Source: a virus. Taken from it: a DNA stretch of 37,908 nt. The notes below the pieces were generated by a model. That model had not been told where the DNA came from. It worked only from the letters and a program-made list of their open reading frames with translations, and ran no database searches. The DNA lies in the IMG/VR virus record IMGVR_UViG_3300031240_000022, positions 1 to 37,908 of that record; one strand, written 5' to 3'. The translations under genes were made by a program, and so were the position numbers. Of the stretch, positions 22,553-31,817 are shown piece after piece. The first letter of the stretch is position 1. Each line of letters begins with the position of its first letter.

Positions 22553-24216
22553 TGGCTGATATCGGTGTTCCGGAGATCCAAGTCCCGGCTACCGGCGTTC
22601 AATACGCCGCGCCGGGCGGGCAAGTGCCCGTTAGTAGCGTCACTGACCCGACAGCGCCAGCGGCAGCAGCGCCCGTTGACCCGCTGGCGTCTATCCCATC
22701 TGTCTATCCCCCCGGCGCCGCGCCCGCGGCGCTGCCAGACCTTCCGGGAGGCGTTCCTAATGTCCCGGCCACCGTTGCCCCGGCTTCGCCCGTTCTGCCT
22801 CGCACGCCCGCGCTAAGCGCGCCGGGCATCGATACGGCGGCGCTTGAACGCGCCCGTCAGTCCGACCTTGACGTTGGTCAGGCGCAACTTGACGCAGGGC
22901 AGGCCAAGGTAGCAGAGAAAGGCGCCGAGTCCGAAGGTGCCGCGCAAGTGGCACAGCAGGAGCGCAATGACGCGATCGACGTAGCGGCGGAAAATCAGGC
23001 GCAACAGGACGGGATCGCGCACGCGCGCCAAGCGGCGGACGCGGCACAGCAAGAGGTGAAGGACTTCAAGTTCCATGACTACTTCGCGGACAAGTCAACT
23101 GGTAGTCGCATTGTCGCCGGTTTGGGTGTTCTGTTTGGTGCATATGCTCATGGCATTGCAGCGCGCACTAATCCCGCTGCTAGAAACATCGCGCTTGATG
23201 CCATCGACGCCAATATTGCTCGCGACTTCGAAAAGCAGAAAGAGCAACTCAAGACGAAAGAGAACTTCGCGGCGTACAAAGAGAAAGGCGTAACGGATCT
23301 CGCGCAGCAGTATAAAGACGATCTGGCGCGTCTGCAGATCAAGCAGTCCCTTGCGCAGAAGGCCGTTGCCGACGAGGCGCGATCGCAGTTGCTAAAGACC
23401 GGCATGTCGGCCGTTGACGCCGAGAATAACGTAATCGTAAAGCAGTTTGCGGCCAAGGCGGACGATTCGTATGCTAAGGGTTTCCAGCAGCTTGCGCACG
23501 ACAAGGCGATCGAAAGCCTTGAACAAAAGAAACTGAATGTTCAATATTCTGTTCTCGGCGAGACGCGACGCGAACATGATTTACAGCACGACGATAAGGT
23601 CGCCGCAAGCGAAGCAAAGGTAGCCGCCGCGAAGGAAAAGGAAGAGGCGGCAAAGGACCAGCGTACCGTGCAGCTAAACGACGGGTCCGATCTTACGTTG
23701 CCATCGGCCAGGGCCATTCCTCAGTTTGTCGACGGATACAAGACGCGAACGCAAGCAGTTGGCAAGCTTAAGCACTTGCTGTCTAACCTTGAGGCTAACC
23801 CGAATCCATGGGGCGCCGATGCGGTAGCAGATCGTGAGCGCCTGCTGAAAGACGCCAATATCGCGATCGGTTCCATTTCGTCAATGGGAACGTCGGACCA
23901 TTCGACTCACCTTGAACTTGGATCGCTCGGTCCCGCCACGGGGCGACGGTTGCCGTTCGTGCAGGCAAGCCCCGACGTTGCGATTAAGGCCGTCAAGGAA
24001 AAGATCGCAGAGATCGACGGTGGAACGCAGCAGATCATTTCGACGTATCGCAAGGATCGGCCGAAAGAGGAAACCGATAAGGTTACCGCTACGGGCGCTG
24101 ATAAGTCGGCCGCCAAGCCGGTTGCGTCCGCCGATGTCGAGGCCGTAAAATGGGCATATGCTAATCCGAATGACCCGCGCGCTAAGGCGATCAAGCTCGC
24201 CAACGGAATCAAGTAA
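22552..24216 (+). CDS. Internal virion / ejection protein with coiled coil (554 aa)
   Basis: The N-terminal 110 residues are Pro/Ala-rich and probably disordered. A long coiled coil follows (about 110-160; EKGAESEGAAQVAQQERN), then a short hydrophobic segment (RIVAGLGVLFGAYAHGIAAR) that may cross a membrane, and another coiled region. The layout fits the second ejection protein of P22-like phages. Both ends are coupled through TAATG overlaps. No catalytic motif is seen. Confidence 0.7.
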   Translation: MADIGVPEIQVPATGVQYAAPGGQVPVSSVTDPTAPAAAAPVDPLASIPSVYPPGAAPAALPDLPGGVPNVPATVAPASPVLPRTPALSAPGIDTAALERARQSDLDVGQAQLDAGQAKVAEKGAESEGAAQVAQQERNDAIDVAAENQAQQDGIAHARQAADAAQQEVKDFKFHDYFADKSTGSRIVAGLGVLFGAYAHGIAARTNPAARNIALDAIDANIARDFEKQKEQLKTKENFAAYKEKGVTDLAQQYKDDLARLQIKQSLAQKAVADEARSQLLKTGMSAVDAENNVIVKQFAAKADDSYAKGFQQLAHDKAIESLEQKKLNVQYSVLGETRREHDLQHDDKVAASEAKVAAAKEKEEAAKDQRTVQLNDGSDLTLPSARAIPQFVDGYKTRTQAVGKLKHLLSNLEANPNPWGADAVADRERLLKDANIAIGSISSMGTSDHSTHLELGSLGPATGRRLPFVQASPDVAIKAVKEKIAEIDGGTQQIISTYRKDRPKEETDKVTATGADKSAAKPVASADVEAVKWAYANPNDPRAKAIKLANGIK

Positions 24217-26009
24217 TGGCGTTTGATCCCGACGCGTATCTGGCGGAGAAGTCCGCCCCGGTGGCGCCCGTCGCTTCTGCGCCAGCCTTCGATCCCGATG
24301 CCTACCTCGCATCAAAGAAGCCAGCGGAAACGCCGGCAGAGTCGCCCGGTATTCTGTCGCGCATTGGATCGACGATCGTTGATACCGCCAAGGACTTTGC
24401 TGGCGGCGTAAATATATGGGCCGGCGAAGCGTTGCCGGTTGATGTTCTCGACCGTGAAGGATTTCATGCGCCACGCGGGGCCAAGGTCCCCCTTTCTGGA
24501 CTTGCGGAAGGTTCGAAACGTCGCGAGCTTGAACGCGGTGCAAGTGACATGTTGCTTGGCGCACCGGAGAAATTCGTCAATTCAATATCGCCAGATTATG
24601 CGGCTAGCGGGGAGCAAGACGCGAAGAATGCCCCGGGGTATCGATCCGCTGGCGGCGTTGGCGCGATGGCATTCACTGGCCCGCTTGACCTTGCAGGCGA
24701 AGCGGTGTCCGCTGGCGCGAAGTCGGCAGTCAAAGCGATCGCTGGCGTTGCCGAAAAGAAGATCGTAAACAACCGTGCGGCGGATATCATCGCTGGCGCT
24801 GGCGGCGCCGCAACGAAGGGTGAACGTAAGGCACTGCTTAGCGCGGATGAACCGGTCAAGGAAATGCTAGCAACACCGGCCGGCGAACAGATCGCGAAAG
24901 AGGCATACGCGGATCCTGCTACCGCCGCGAAAACTGCAGGCGATTGGATTTCCAAGGTCAACGAAACCCGTGCGCCCGACTATGGCACGATCGATAAATA
25001 TATGGGCGGGTGGAACCCGCATGATGCGTATGATTTTGTCATGGCCAAGAAAGCACTTGTCAAGACTGGCGAACCGGAAAAAGAAGTCGCGCTACAGTCG
25101 CTTGCCAACGAAATCAAGAGGGGATACAAAATTGAAGATGCTACCGCGCCGACGGTAGCAGAGTCGGCGCCGATTGCCCGTGAGATCTCTCCAGAAGTGC
25201 AGTCGCGCGCCGCTAAGTCGCTTGATGACATCATGCGGTCGCGCGCCGGGCTTTCCGCAAAGCAAAAGGCAATTACCCCGTCACAGCTTGCGCGCGAATC
25301 AATTCCCGAAGCGGTAGGATCTGAGGAAACCGCTCAACTCACGTCGCCAAACTTCACTCCGCCTAAGCCTGGAATCTCTGGCGATCCCAATGCCGGATAT
25401 TCTCCTGTCGGTGGAATCGAAACACCAACATCAGAGAATGCTACGGCGCGAATTAGCAGAGAACTTCCGGGAATCCCCGGGGAAAATCAAAAGTCTGTCG
25501 AATTGCGCGACTTTACTACGCGACTGCTTAAGAAAACTGGCGACACGGAAAAGGACAATGCCGCGCGACTGCAGCACGACGTTATGCATGAGTTTCTAGA
25601 CCAGCACCTCGACGCCGCTGCCAAGATCGATCCAGCCGCAAAGGAAGCGGTCGAGCGTATTCGCGAAGCATCTAGGAACACGATGGCGCTTTACAAGATC
25701 AAGAATGCACTTGAGACACGCGCAACAAACAAGGCGATCTCGGTTGCGAAAGGCGCCGGGCTTGGCGCTACCATCGGCTTGGTAGAAGGCGTGGCGAACG
25801 GGCGCGATCCGGTTGAGTCTGCAGAGCACGCAATCAAGGGCGCGATTGCCGGCGCCGTGTTACATAAGGGTATGCCACTTGCTCGCCATGCCGGAAACGC
25901 CGCCATCGGAGTGGCGGGGAAGCTAGCCGGCAAGGTTCCCGTTCCGTCGGGGCGTATGCTTTCGCGCGCTGCGAAGCTTTCGGAGATCGCCGGTAATGAA
26001 AAAAGATAA
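24216..26009 (+). CDS. Internal virion protein with FDPDAYLA repeats (597 aa)
   Basis: The N-terminus has two copies of an FDPDAYLA motif (about residues 3-10 and 25-32) seen in virion-internal proteins of related phages. The rest is Ala/Lys/Glu-rich, helical and coiled. Near the C-terminus, AGLGATIGLVEGVANG and GAIAGAVLHKG are Gly/Ala-rich stretches that could pack in a membrane. The largest of the three ejection-type proteins, it is a candidate for the periplasm-spanning channel. It overlaps the next gene by 14 nt. Confidence 0.68.
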   Translation: MAFDPDAYLAEKSAPVAPVASAPAFDPDAYLASKKPAETPAESPGILSRIGSTIVDTAKDFAGGVNIWAGEALPVDVLDREGFHAPRGAKVPLSGLAEGSKRRELERGASDMLLGAPEKFVNSISPDYAASGEQDAKNAPGYRSAGGVGAMAFTGPLDLAGEAVSAGAKSAVKAIAGVAEKKIVNNRAADIIAGAGGAATKGERKALLSADEPVKEMLATPAGEQIAKEAYADPATAAKTAGDWISKVNETRAPDYGTIDKYMGGWNPHDAYDFVMAKKALVKTGEPEKEVALQSLANEIKRGYKIEDATAPTVAESAPIAREISPEVQSRAAKSLDDIMRSRAGLSAKQKAITPSQLARESIPEAVGSEETAQLTSPNFTPPKPGISGDPNAGYSPVGGIETPTSENATARISRELPGIPGENQKSVELRDFTTRLLKKTGDTEKDNAARLQHDVMHEFLDQHLDAAAKIDPAAKEAVERIREASRNTMALYKIKNALETRATNKAISVAKGAGLGATIGLVEGVANGRDPVESAEHAIKGAIAGAVLHKGMPLARHAGNAAIGVAGKLAGKVPVPSGRMLSRAAKLSEIAGNEKR

Positions 26010-26796
26010 CACCGCGCAAGCGGAGATCGACGCCGAAAAGACGTTTGCCGTCGTTGGCGTCCGCGCTGTCATTTCGAAGCAAACTGAACGAATCACCGCG
26101 ACAATGCGGAATAAGATCGCTACGTATGACAAGATCGTGGCGGCGCACGCGAAAGCATTGATTCAAGATGAAATCAAATGCACTTGGCCAGTGCCGCCTA
26201 ATTACGATCCGATCCTTGACGATCTGTCGAGTCCGTTTAACGAAACGCAATTGCATGATATGATCAACCGTCTTCCGACGGATATTCAGTCGCATTTTCA
26301 GACTATGGCGCAAAAGGCATTCTCTTACCTTTTTGCGGCACTCCCAAAGAATGCTATCGCGTCGTATGCCGGTAGCACGAACCTTCCGATCGATGACATT
26401 TCGTGGTTCAAGTTCTGTAATGTGCTGCGCGTGCTAGAAGATCCGTTGCAGGTGTTTGAACTAATCTCGGCGGCGGCGCTTACTAAGTCGCAAGCAACCG
26501 CGATTAAAACGATCTATCCGTCTATCGCGTTGATGACTGAAGTTGCGATTCAATCGGCGGTTACGAATGCTCGCGCGAAGTCTCCGAAGGGCGATCCGTA
26601 TGAACTGCCGTACAAGGCAGAGCAGGGACTAAAGACCTTCCTTGGTATGCCGATTACGGTGCCGGCGTATCAGGACACGTTCGTAAAGCCTGACCAGACG
26701 AAAGATCAACAGCAGCAGCCATCGCGGGCGCAACTTGATCCAGGCGCAGAAATGTCACTTACCTCGGCTCAACAGATTCAATTCCCGAAGGCATAG
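25996..26796 (+). CDS. Helical virion protein, possible fourth ejection protein (266 aa)
   Basis: Starts inside the end of the previous gene at ATG 25996. All-helical with a basic N-terminus (KDNTAQAEIDAEKT) and a Gln-rich tail (TKDQQQQPSRAQL). A central segment (FSYLFAALPKNAIASYAGS) is moderately hydrophobic. No known domain is seen. Its position after the ejection genes suggests an internal or tail role. The third intercistronic element follows its stop. Confidence 0.6.
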   Translation: MKKDNTAQAEIDAEKTFAVVGVRAVISKQTERITATMRNKIATYDKIVAAHAKALIQDEIKCTWPVPPNYDPILDDLSSPFNETQLHDMINRLPTDIQSHFQTMAQKAFSYLFAALPKNAIASYAGSTNLPIDDISWFKFCNVLRVLEDPLQVFELISAAALTKSQATAIKTIYPSIALMTEVAIQSAVTNARAKSPKGDPYELPYKAEQGLKTFLGMPITVPAYQDTFVKPDQTKDQQQQPSRAQLDPGAEMSLTSAQQIQFPKA

Positions 26797-26815
26797 GAGC
26801 AACGCTTTGCAGTAA
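26797..26815 (+). repeat. Intercistronic element, copy 3
   Basis: GAGCAACGCTTTGCAGTAAC starts one base after the TAG at 26794-26796. It is the closest to copy 1, differing only by T for A at the centre. The next ATG is 36 bases further, so this copy is not tied to start distance. Confidence 0.65.
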
Positions 26816-26850
26816 CGTGGCGCATATAAACGCGTCCGGAAAGATGTCAA

Positions 26851-27567
26851 ATGTCTAGACTGCAAACGGGAATTCTGCTTGACTTCCAGGCTACCGCACT
26901 CGCGATTCTAAGCGGCACCGCCAGCGGTACTACTCCAATCGTCGGCCCATGGGTCAAGATTGACTCGGTCGATTCGCTTGACGTCACATTCGTTACTGGC
27001 TCCACCACCAATGTAACTTGGTCGGTTCTGTTTTCTGCTACCGCCAACGGAGCGCAACCGTTTGCCCCGTCGACTACCCCGGCGTACCCGACGGGGACTA
27101 ACCAGAATTCGTCCGTTAACATTGCAATTGGCAACGACATTGCCAAGTACGTGCAGGTTACCGCCACTCCCAGCGCCGGAAGCCAGGCCGTTTCCGCCAC
27201 ACCAACGATGGTTTATGGTAAGCCGGCGATCATTCCGCACACCAAAGACACCGGCGTAGTGTTCGATTGCCCGGCGTCCGCTACCTTGGCCGGGCAGGTT
27301 ACGCTCGAATACAGCGCGAACTACAACCCGGGAAACCGCGATCTCGGCGTTGGAACGCTTCCAAAGAATACCGTTGCCGATCCGGCTATCTGGTTCCCTG
27401 CTACCGACGTAACCGATACGCCCTACGTGATTCCCGCGCTTGTCGCGTCCACCGGACAGACGATTGCGCTTCGGCTTGGACGCCTTGAATTCATCGCAAT
27501 GCGTGCGCGATTCGCACCATCGGCCGGATTCGGTCGTTATCGTGGCGTTTACAATTCCAAGGCTTAA
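26851..27567 (+). CDS. Beta-rich structural protein with two similar halves (238 aa)
   Basis: Both halves alternate strands with Thr/Ser/Gly turns (VTFVTGSTTNVTWSVLFSAT in the first, VTLEYSANYNPGNRDLGVGT in the second), suggesting a duplicated jelly-roll or immunoglobulin-like fold. It ends GFGRYRGVYNSKA. Position before the fibre genes suggests a tail or fibre-base component. No family is recognised. Confidence 0.6.
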   Translation: MSRLQTGILLDFQATALAILSGTASGTTPIVGPWVKIDSVDSLDVTFVTGSTTNVTWSVLFSATANGAQPFAPSTTPAYPTGTNQNSSVNIAIGNDIAKYVQVTATPSAGSQAVSATPTMVYGKPAIIPHTKDTGVVFDCPASATLAGQVTLEYSANYNPGNRDLGVGTLPKNTVADPAIWFPATDVTDTPYVIPALVASTGQTIALRLGRLEFIAMRARFAPSAGFGRYRGVYNSKA

Positions 27568-27569
27568 TC

Positions 27570-28082
27570 ATGTCGATTAACTTGCTTGGATCGATCTATG
27601 GTTCGGGACGGCGTACGCCAGTCCTGATCGACTCACAAACACTTGCCGCCGCAACTGGTTTTACATCGGCGTCGTTTGTTGCTGAAACTTACTCGAAAAT
27701 CACTCTCGAAATCGAAGGACTTGAAACCGCTACAACGTTTGCCCCGCAAATTCAGTTGATCGGAACCACCACTCCAGGGACTGGCCCGTCTCGGCACGTA
27801 TATACGTCTGCATCAACCAACACGGTAGCAGACGACGCCACGCATATGTATGGCACCTTTGTCTCTGGCGGCAATGTAAACGCTATGATTGAAATATTCC
27901 CGTTAACCACAGGTCGTCCGCGCCATCTGCTTGGAAGGTCGTCCAGCGATGGTGTTGGTGGTGTTAGCCTTAGCTACGGTCGCGCGCATACCGCCGATAC
28001 TGCGCACGGGATTACGGCAGTCGGCTGGACTGGCTCGACATCCTTTACCGGTACCGTTCGTGTTTGGGGGGTTCCCAAGTAA
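27570..28082 (+). CDS. Beta-rich structural protein (170 aa)
   Basis: Starts two bases after the previous stop. Strand-rich (LTLEIEGLETATTF-like, FTGTVRVWGVPK at the end) and rich in Thr and Ser. Its TAA overlaps the spike ATG (TAATG), suggesting fixed stoichiometry with the spike. It may be a fibre adaptor or chaperone. No family is recognised. Confidence 0.62.
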   Translation: MSINLLGSIYGSGRRTPVLIDSQTLAAATGFTSASFVAETYSKITLEIEGLETATTFAPQIQLIGTTTPGTGPSRHVYTSASTNTVADDATHMYGTFVSGGNVNAMIEIFPLTTGRPRHLLGRSSSDGVGGVSLSYGRAHTADTAHGITAVGWTGSTSFTGTVRVWGVPK

Positions 28083-30085
28083 TGACAACTCCAAATATGG
28101 GACTTGATCTCCCGATCCCTGGCGTGACCACCGGGCCAGACTGGGCTAACAAGATCAATGCCGCGTTCACTGGCGTTGACGGGCACAATCATAGCCCCGG
28201 CAATGGCGCGCCGATCTCGATTGCTAACGTATCCGGTGCCGGCACGATGGCACAGCAGAGTGCCAGCGCCGTATCCATTACCGGAGGCGCAATTACAGGG
28301 CTCTCCCCTCCCGTGTCTCCCGCCGACGCGGCCACAAAGGCATACGTAGACGCGGGTGGCGGCGCGAATGCGATTGCGCTTGGATTCGATCCAACCGGCA
28401 CAACGCCAATGGGTGATCTCCTTTTTACTGCCACTGCAGCGTGCCGCGCCGCTGGCATTCACGAGATCGTTTTCCCCCCCGGAACGTACAAGATCCTTGG
28501 CTCGGAAAATATCGCTCCGTCGTCGTTGCCAAATCAGCCCTTCCGACTTCGCGGGATGCCCGGCGCGACGATCATTCCTCATGCGTATCCAAGTTCCACG
28601 GCGTCCGTGTGCGCCATTCAAGCATGGGCATGGGGAAACGGAGACACGATCGGACCGGGACTACAAGGGTCCACGATCAACGCCAACAGTGCTAATTGTG
28701 TTTCGTTCGTAATGACAGTTGTTGGTGGCGAAAATGTCCTTACCGGATTTTCCGACACGTCAACCATCGCGGTGGGTAGTACCGTTCTTTTGTATATTGG
28801 CGCCGATCTTACAGATGCCGGTGGTTGGCCGAATTCGTGGCTTTTCGCGACAGTAACCGCTAAGACATCGTCAACAATCACTATCGATGGAACCCTCCCG
28901 TCGCCGTGCCCAACGCCAGACGGCAACGTAGGCATTAATACGGTAAGGACGCATCAAACGCATCATACGCTTAGAACCATAACCGGGTTCAATGATAGAG
29001 TTGAAATTACCGGGTTCACGATGGATTCTACGTTTATTTCGCTTGTCTTCGTTAGATACCCTAAGGTAGATTGCTTTTGGTCAACGTGTTACTTCGGGAT
29101 TAACGCTACCGGAACGCTTGGACTTAATCTTGACTTCGTCGCTGACAAGGTGACAGGATACGACACTGGCGGCGGCGGCGCATACTCGCACTATGGAGGT
29201 GCTATCGCGCTTGAAAGCTGCTATGGAACGCAAATAAACAAATACATCACAGATCGCCAAGACGGCGTCGGTTGCGTGCAAGAGGAGCTTTCTTGCATGG
29301 GTACGCGAATCGGACTGATGTCGATCAATACGGACGCGCGATTGTCGTCAGCCGGAACGGTACAGATCACCGGAGCCAATGGTGGCGCAAATAACCTGAC
29401 ATCAATCGATCACCTGATTATCCGTGGAGGGTATGGACAGTTTTATACTACATCCACTACCAGGATTCATAACTTCGAAAATCGTGGCACCGTCAATGCG
29501 GGTAACTGTTTTATCCGCGTTGGCACATGTGACGCGATCGTTTTCCGTGGTCAAAGTTTCAGAGGCAAAACGAGACTTCAAACGCTGGTAATCCCGATTC
29601 CAGTGGGTGCCGGAACGATCACGCGATCGATTCCACAGAACGGACTTGTTAGCAGGGTGTGGCTTAGTACCACGACCATGACTGGCGTTACCGCTGTCGT
29701 GTTTGATGGTACCGCCGCCGGATCTGCATGTGACGTAACCTCGCTGATTACATCAAATAATCAATGGCTCGATATGAACCCGCCAGCGCTAATGGCAGTT
29801 GGAACGCCAAATGTGTTTGGGTATTGTTCTCCGAGAATCAAGATCACCACTAACGGTTCCACACCTGCAAACAACGTAATGTTGATAGACGTTGAAATGA
29901 TGCTTGCTGATATGGCGGCACTTGGACAACCGGTCATGGCAGATACCACGGCGGCAAACCCGCTCACTGGCAACGGCGCGCCCAGTATCAACGCGACCTA
30001 CCTGGGGCAACGTTACTATAATTTCACCGGTAAGGTCTGGTATACGGCAAAGGACATTGGCACCGGTTCAAGTGATTGGGCATAA
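28082..30085 (+). CDS. Tail spike with pectate-lyase-like beta-helix (667 aa)
   Basis: Start chosen at 28082 (overlap TAATG) rather than a frame opening at 28064. The N-terminus (MTTPNMGLDLPIPGVTTGPD, then DGHNHSPGNG) is the attachment type of tail fibres. From about residue 100, FDPTG-type turns and IHEIVFPPGTYKI mark the start of a right-handed parallel beta-helix like pectate-lyase spikes, followed by many short strands. The C-terminus (YYNFTGKVWYTAKDIGTGSS) may be a trimerisation or binding tip. It probably binds or cleaves a surface polysaccharide. No catalytic residues can be assigned. Confidence 0.8.
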   Translation: MTTPNMGLDLPIPGVTTGPDWANKINAAFTGVDGHNHSPGNGAPISIANVSGAGTMAQQSASAVSITGGAITGLSPPVSPADAATKAYVDAGGGANAIALGFDPTGTTPMGDLLFTATAACRAAGIHEIVFPPGTYKILGSENIAPSSLPNQPFRLRGMPGATIIPHAYPSSTASVCAIQAWAWGNGDTIGPGLQGSTINANSANCVSFVMTVVGGENVLTGFSDTSTIAVGSTVLLYIGADLTDAGGWPNSWLFATVTAKTSSTITIDGTLPSPCPTPDGNVGINTVRTHQTHHTLRTITGFNDRVEITGFTMDSTFISLVFVRYPKVDCFWSTCYFGINATGTLGLNLDFVADKVTGYDTGGGGAYSHYGGAIALESCYGTQINKYITDRQDGVGCVQEELSCMGTRIGLMSINTDARLSSAGTVQITGANGGANNLTSIDHLIIRGGYGQFYTTSTTRIHNFENRGTVNAGNCFIRVGTCDAIVFRGQSFRGKTRLQTLVIPIPVGAGTITRSIPQNGLVSRVWLSTTTMTGVTAVVFDGTAAGSACDVTSLITSNNQWLDMNPPALMAVGTPNVFGYCSPRIKITTNGSTPANNVMLIDVEMMLADMAALGQPVMADTTAANPLTGNGAPSINATYLGQRYYNFTGKVWYTAKDIGTGSSDWA

Positions 30086-30555
30086 TGAACGCTTTTGCTA
30101 AGAAATGCATTGAACTTGCGCTATCCGAGGATGGCGTAACGGAGACGAGCCACAACCGGTCAGCCGAAATCGACGGTTACTGTCGCGAAATCGGCGTTGA
30201 CCCATCGCACGAGTACCCATGGTGTGCGATTTTCGTATCAGCCATGGTCAAGCGCGCAGCATCTTCACTTGCGGTTTCTGTGCCAATCCACTTGACCGCT
30301 GGTGTCTTTACGCTTGACGAAAAAGCACCGCAAGAATTGAAAGCCAGCGAGCCAGTCTCCGGTTCGATCTTTATCAAGGTCGGCCATGAGCATACCGGTT
30401 TCGTGAGCGGAATCGGCGCCGATGGCACGATCTACACGATCGAAGGCAACACCAACGCAGCCGGTTCGAGTGAGGGTAACATGGTTCGCGCCAGAACGCG
30501 CAAGCGCGAGGAGTTGATCGGTTTCATCGACCTAAACAAAGTGGAGATCAAGTAA
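30085..30555 (+). CDS. CHAP/NlpC-like cell-wall hydrolase, probable endolysin (156 aa)
   Basis: ATG 30085 overlaps the spike stop (TAATG). The fold is cysteine-peptidase-like (TIGR02594/CHAP type): catalytic Cys47 in EYPWCAIFVSAMV, a His about 55 residues later in HEHTGFVSG (His103), and IEGNT downstream as the likely third position. It would cut peptide cross-links in murein at the end of infection. No signal peptide is seen, so a holin is needed for export. Confidence 0.78.
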   Translation: MNAFAKKCIELALSEDGVTETSHNRSAEIDGYCREIGVDPSHEYPWCAIFVSAMVKRAASSLAVSVPIHLTAGVFTLDEKAPQELKASEPVSGSIFIKVGHEHTGFVSGIGADGTIYTIEGNTNAAGSSEGNMVRARTRKREELIGFIDLNKVEIK

Positions 30556-30728
30556 TGAACGTTCTGAAGATCGTCGGTCTGTGCCTTACTGCCGTTGGCG
30601 GTGTCCTGTCTGCGAATGGCGCTACCGCCGTACCGCACGCTTACGTGTTCCAGATCACCGGCATGTGCGTTGCGGCCGTTGGCGGCGTTCTGTCGGCATT
30701 TACCCCCGCCGTGCATTCGGATAAATAA
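30555..30728 (+). CDS. Two-helix membrane protein with internal repeat, probable holin (57 aa)
   Basis: A 57-residue gene coupled to the lysin by TAATG. Two hydrophobic segments are near copies: IVGLCLTAVGGVLSA (6-20) and ITGMCVAAVGGVLSA (34-48), 11 of 15 identical. A small two-pass protein right after an endolysin is most simply a holin. The duplicated helix is unusual. Confidence 0.68.
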   Translation: MNVLKIVGLCLTAVGGVLSANGATAVPHAYVFQITGMCVAAVGGVLSAFTPAVHSDK

Positions 30729-30729
30729 C

Positions 30730-30948
30730 GTGACGCTAGACTCGGTCGCCGTCGTTGGTATCGTAGTGCCAATGATCGGGGCGATCTTTTCGGTTGGAAT
30801 GCTGTTTCAGCGCGCCAAGCGTACGGAGTCGGACGTTGCCGACGTTCGCAGGGCAATTCATACCCTGCGAAACGAAGTCATGAAGACGCTACTTGATATA
30901 CAGCTTGACGTGGCGCGCTTGTCATCGTCAAGGGAAATGGCAGAGTAA
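30730..30948 (+). CDS. Membrane-anchored coiled-coil protein, possible inner spanin or holin partner (72 aa)
   Basis: GTG start one base after the preceding stop. An N-terminal transmembrane helix (VAVVGIVVPMIGAIFSVGML) is followed by a 45-residue charged coiled coil (RTESDVADVRRAIHTLRNEV). That is the architecture of an i-spanin, which would tether the inner membrane. No outer partner is obviously nested here. The stop overlaps the next gene (TAATG). Confidence 0.6.
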   Translation: MTLDSVAVVGIVVPMIGAIFSVGMLFQRAKRTESDVADVRRAIHTLRNEVMKTLLDIQLDVARLSSSREMAE

Positions 30949-31247
30949 TGGACGCAAAAACAGTTCAAAGTATCATCTTCGCGCTTGCCGATGGCGCGGC
31001 CGTGCTGTTCCCGGTTGCAGCGGTCGAGATCAAGCTTATCGAAGCTGCTATCAAGGCGGCAGAGGGCACCGGGGTTACTCCGCTTCCCGTGGATGCGGCG
31101 CAGATTGCATCTCAGGCTTACGGAGCGGCAGCCAGGGCGGCGTCTGCCGTGGAACAGTCCAGGCACACGCGAACGCAAGAAAGCCCCGTCCAGCCCGCAA
31201 CCGCGAAGCCAGACGGGGCGATCTTGGTCTCTACCGTGACTCGCTAA
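30948..31247 (+). CDS. Ala-rich protein, last gene of the late operon (99 aa)
   Basis: N-terminal segment IIFALADGAAVLFPVAAVEI is hydrophobic and may associate with the membrane; the rest is Ala/Gln-rich and disordered-looking. It converges with the leftward gene ending at 31231, overlapping tail to tail by 17 nt. A lysis-accessory role is suggested by position only. Confidence 0.55.
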   Translation: MDAKTVQSIIFALADGAAVLFPVAAVEIKLIEAAIKAAEGTGVTPLPVDAAQIASQAYGAAARAASAVEQSRHTRTQESPVQPATAKPDGAILVSTVTR

Positions 31248-31428
31248 CAGCCGGAAGCGCCGCGACCATGTTCTTTATGGTCAAAAGTACGCTTCTGTGT
31301 GCCTTGAATGCCGGATCGTTAGCGTAGCGCGTGATAAGTCCAACCGCGCGTCCGATCGCGCCGTTACCGGCGTTGCGCTCCACTTGATCGTATAGCGAGC
31401 GAACCAGCGCCTTGTCAGCGTCGGTCAT
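31231..31428 (-). CDS. Hypothetical protein (65 aa), last gene of leftward operon
   Basis: Starts with a TAATG overlap on the SSB gene. Helical (MTDADKALVRSLYDQVERNA) and basic at the C-terminus. It may be an SSB-associated factor or a small nucleic-acid-binding protein. No domain is recognised. Confidence 0.65.
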   Translation of the reverse strand: MTDADKALVRSLYDQVERNAGNGAIGRAVGLITRYANDPAFKAHRSVLLTIKNMVAALPAVSESR

Positions 31429-31808
31429 TACCAGTCTACCTTGTCATCGCCAAGTGGATGACTCGCCGTTTTCGCGTCCGGTTTCTTTGACGACGCATCG
31501 ACCTTGACCGAGGTAGCAGTCAGAACGGCAACCCATTTATTATAGCCGTCGATCATGATCGCCTCGCGCGCCTTGTTCTTGACAAGCTCAGAGTCAACGC
31601 GACCGAGAACCGTAACCCGCGCGCCGTCAAGCAATCGGCCAATGTCGCCGATGCATTCCGCATCGAACGTGCGCACGTCAAGGATCTTCTGTCCCTTCTC
31701 ACCGGGAACGTCGATCGTCAAGCTTGCGAATTTGCCGCCCGGCGACAGAAACTTGCGCTTGACAAAGCCGACGATCCGAAATCCCGCGCCTTCTGATGGT
31801 TCGTTCAT
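31428..31808 (-). CDS. ssb: Single-stranded DNA-binding protein
   Basis: A 126-residue OB-fold protein. Strands FRIVGFVKRKFLSPGGKFAS, then SLTIDVPGEKGQKILDVRTF and ARVTVLGRVDSELVKN follow the SSB order. A flexible linker ends in an acidic tail, DDKVDW, comparable to the DDDIPF tail that recruits partners. It protects ssDNA and should cooperate with the FEN-annealase upstream in the same strand block. The start at 31808 follows GGGAAG. Confidence 0.8.
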   Translation of the reverse strand: MNEPSEGAGFRIVGFVKRKFLSPGGKFASLTIDVPGEKGQKILDVRTFDAECIGDIGRLLDGARVTVLGRVDSELVKNKAREAIMIDGYNKWVAVLTATSVKVDASSKKPDAKTASHPLGDDKVDW

Positions 31809-31817
31809 GTTTCTTCC

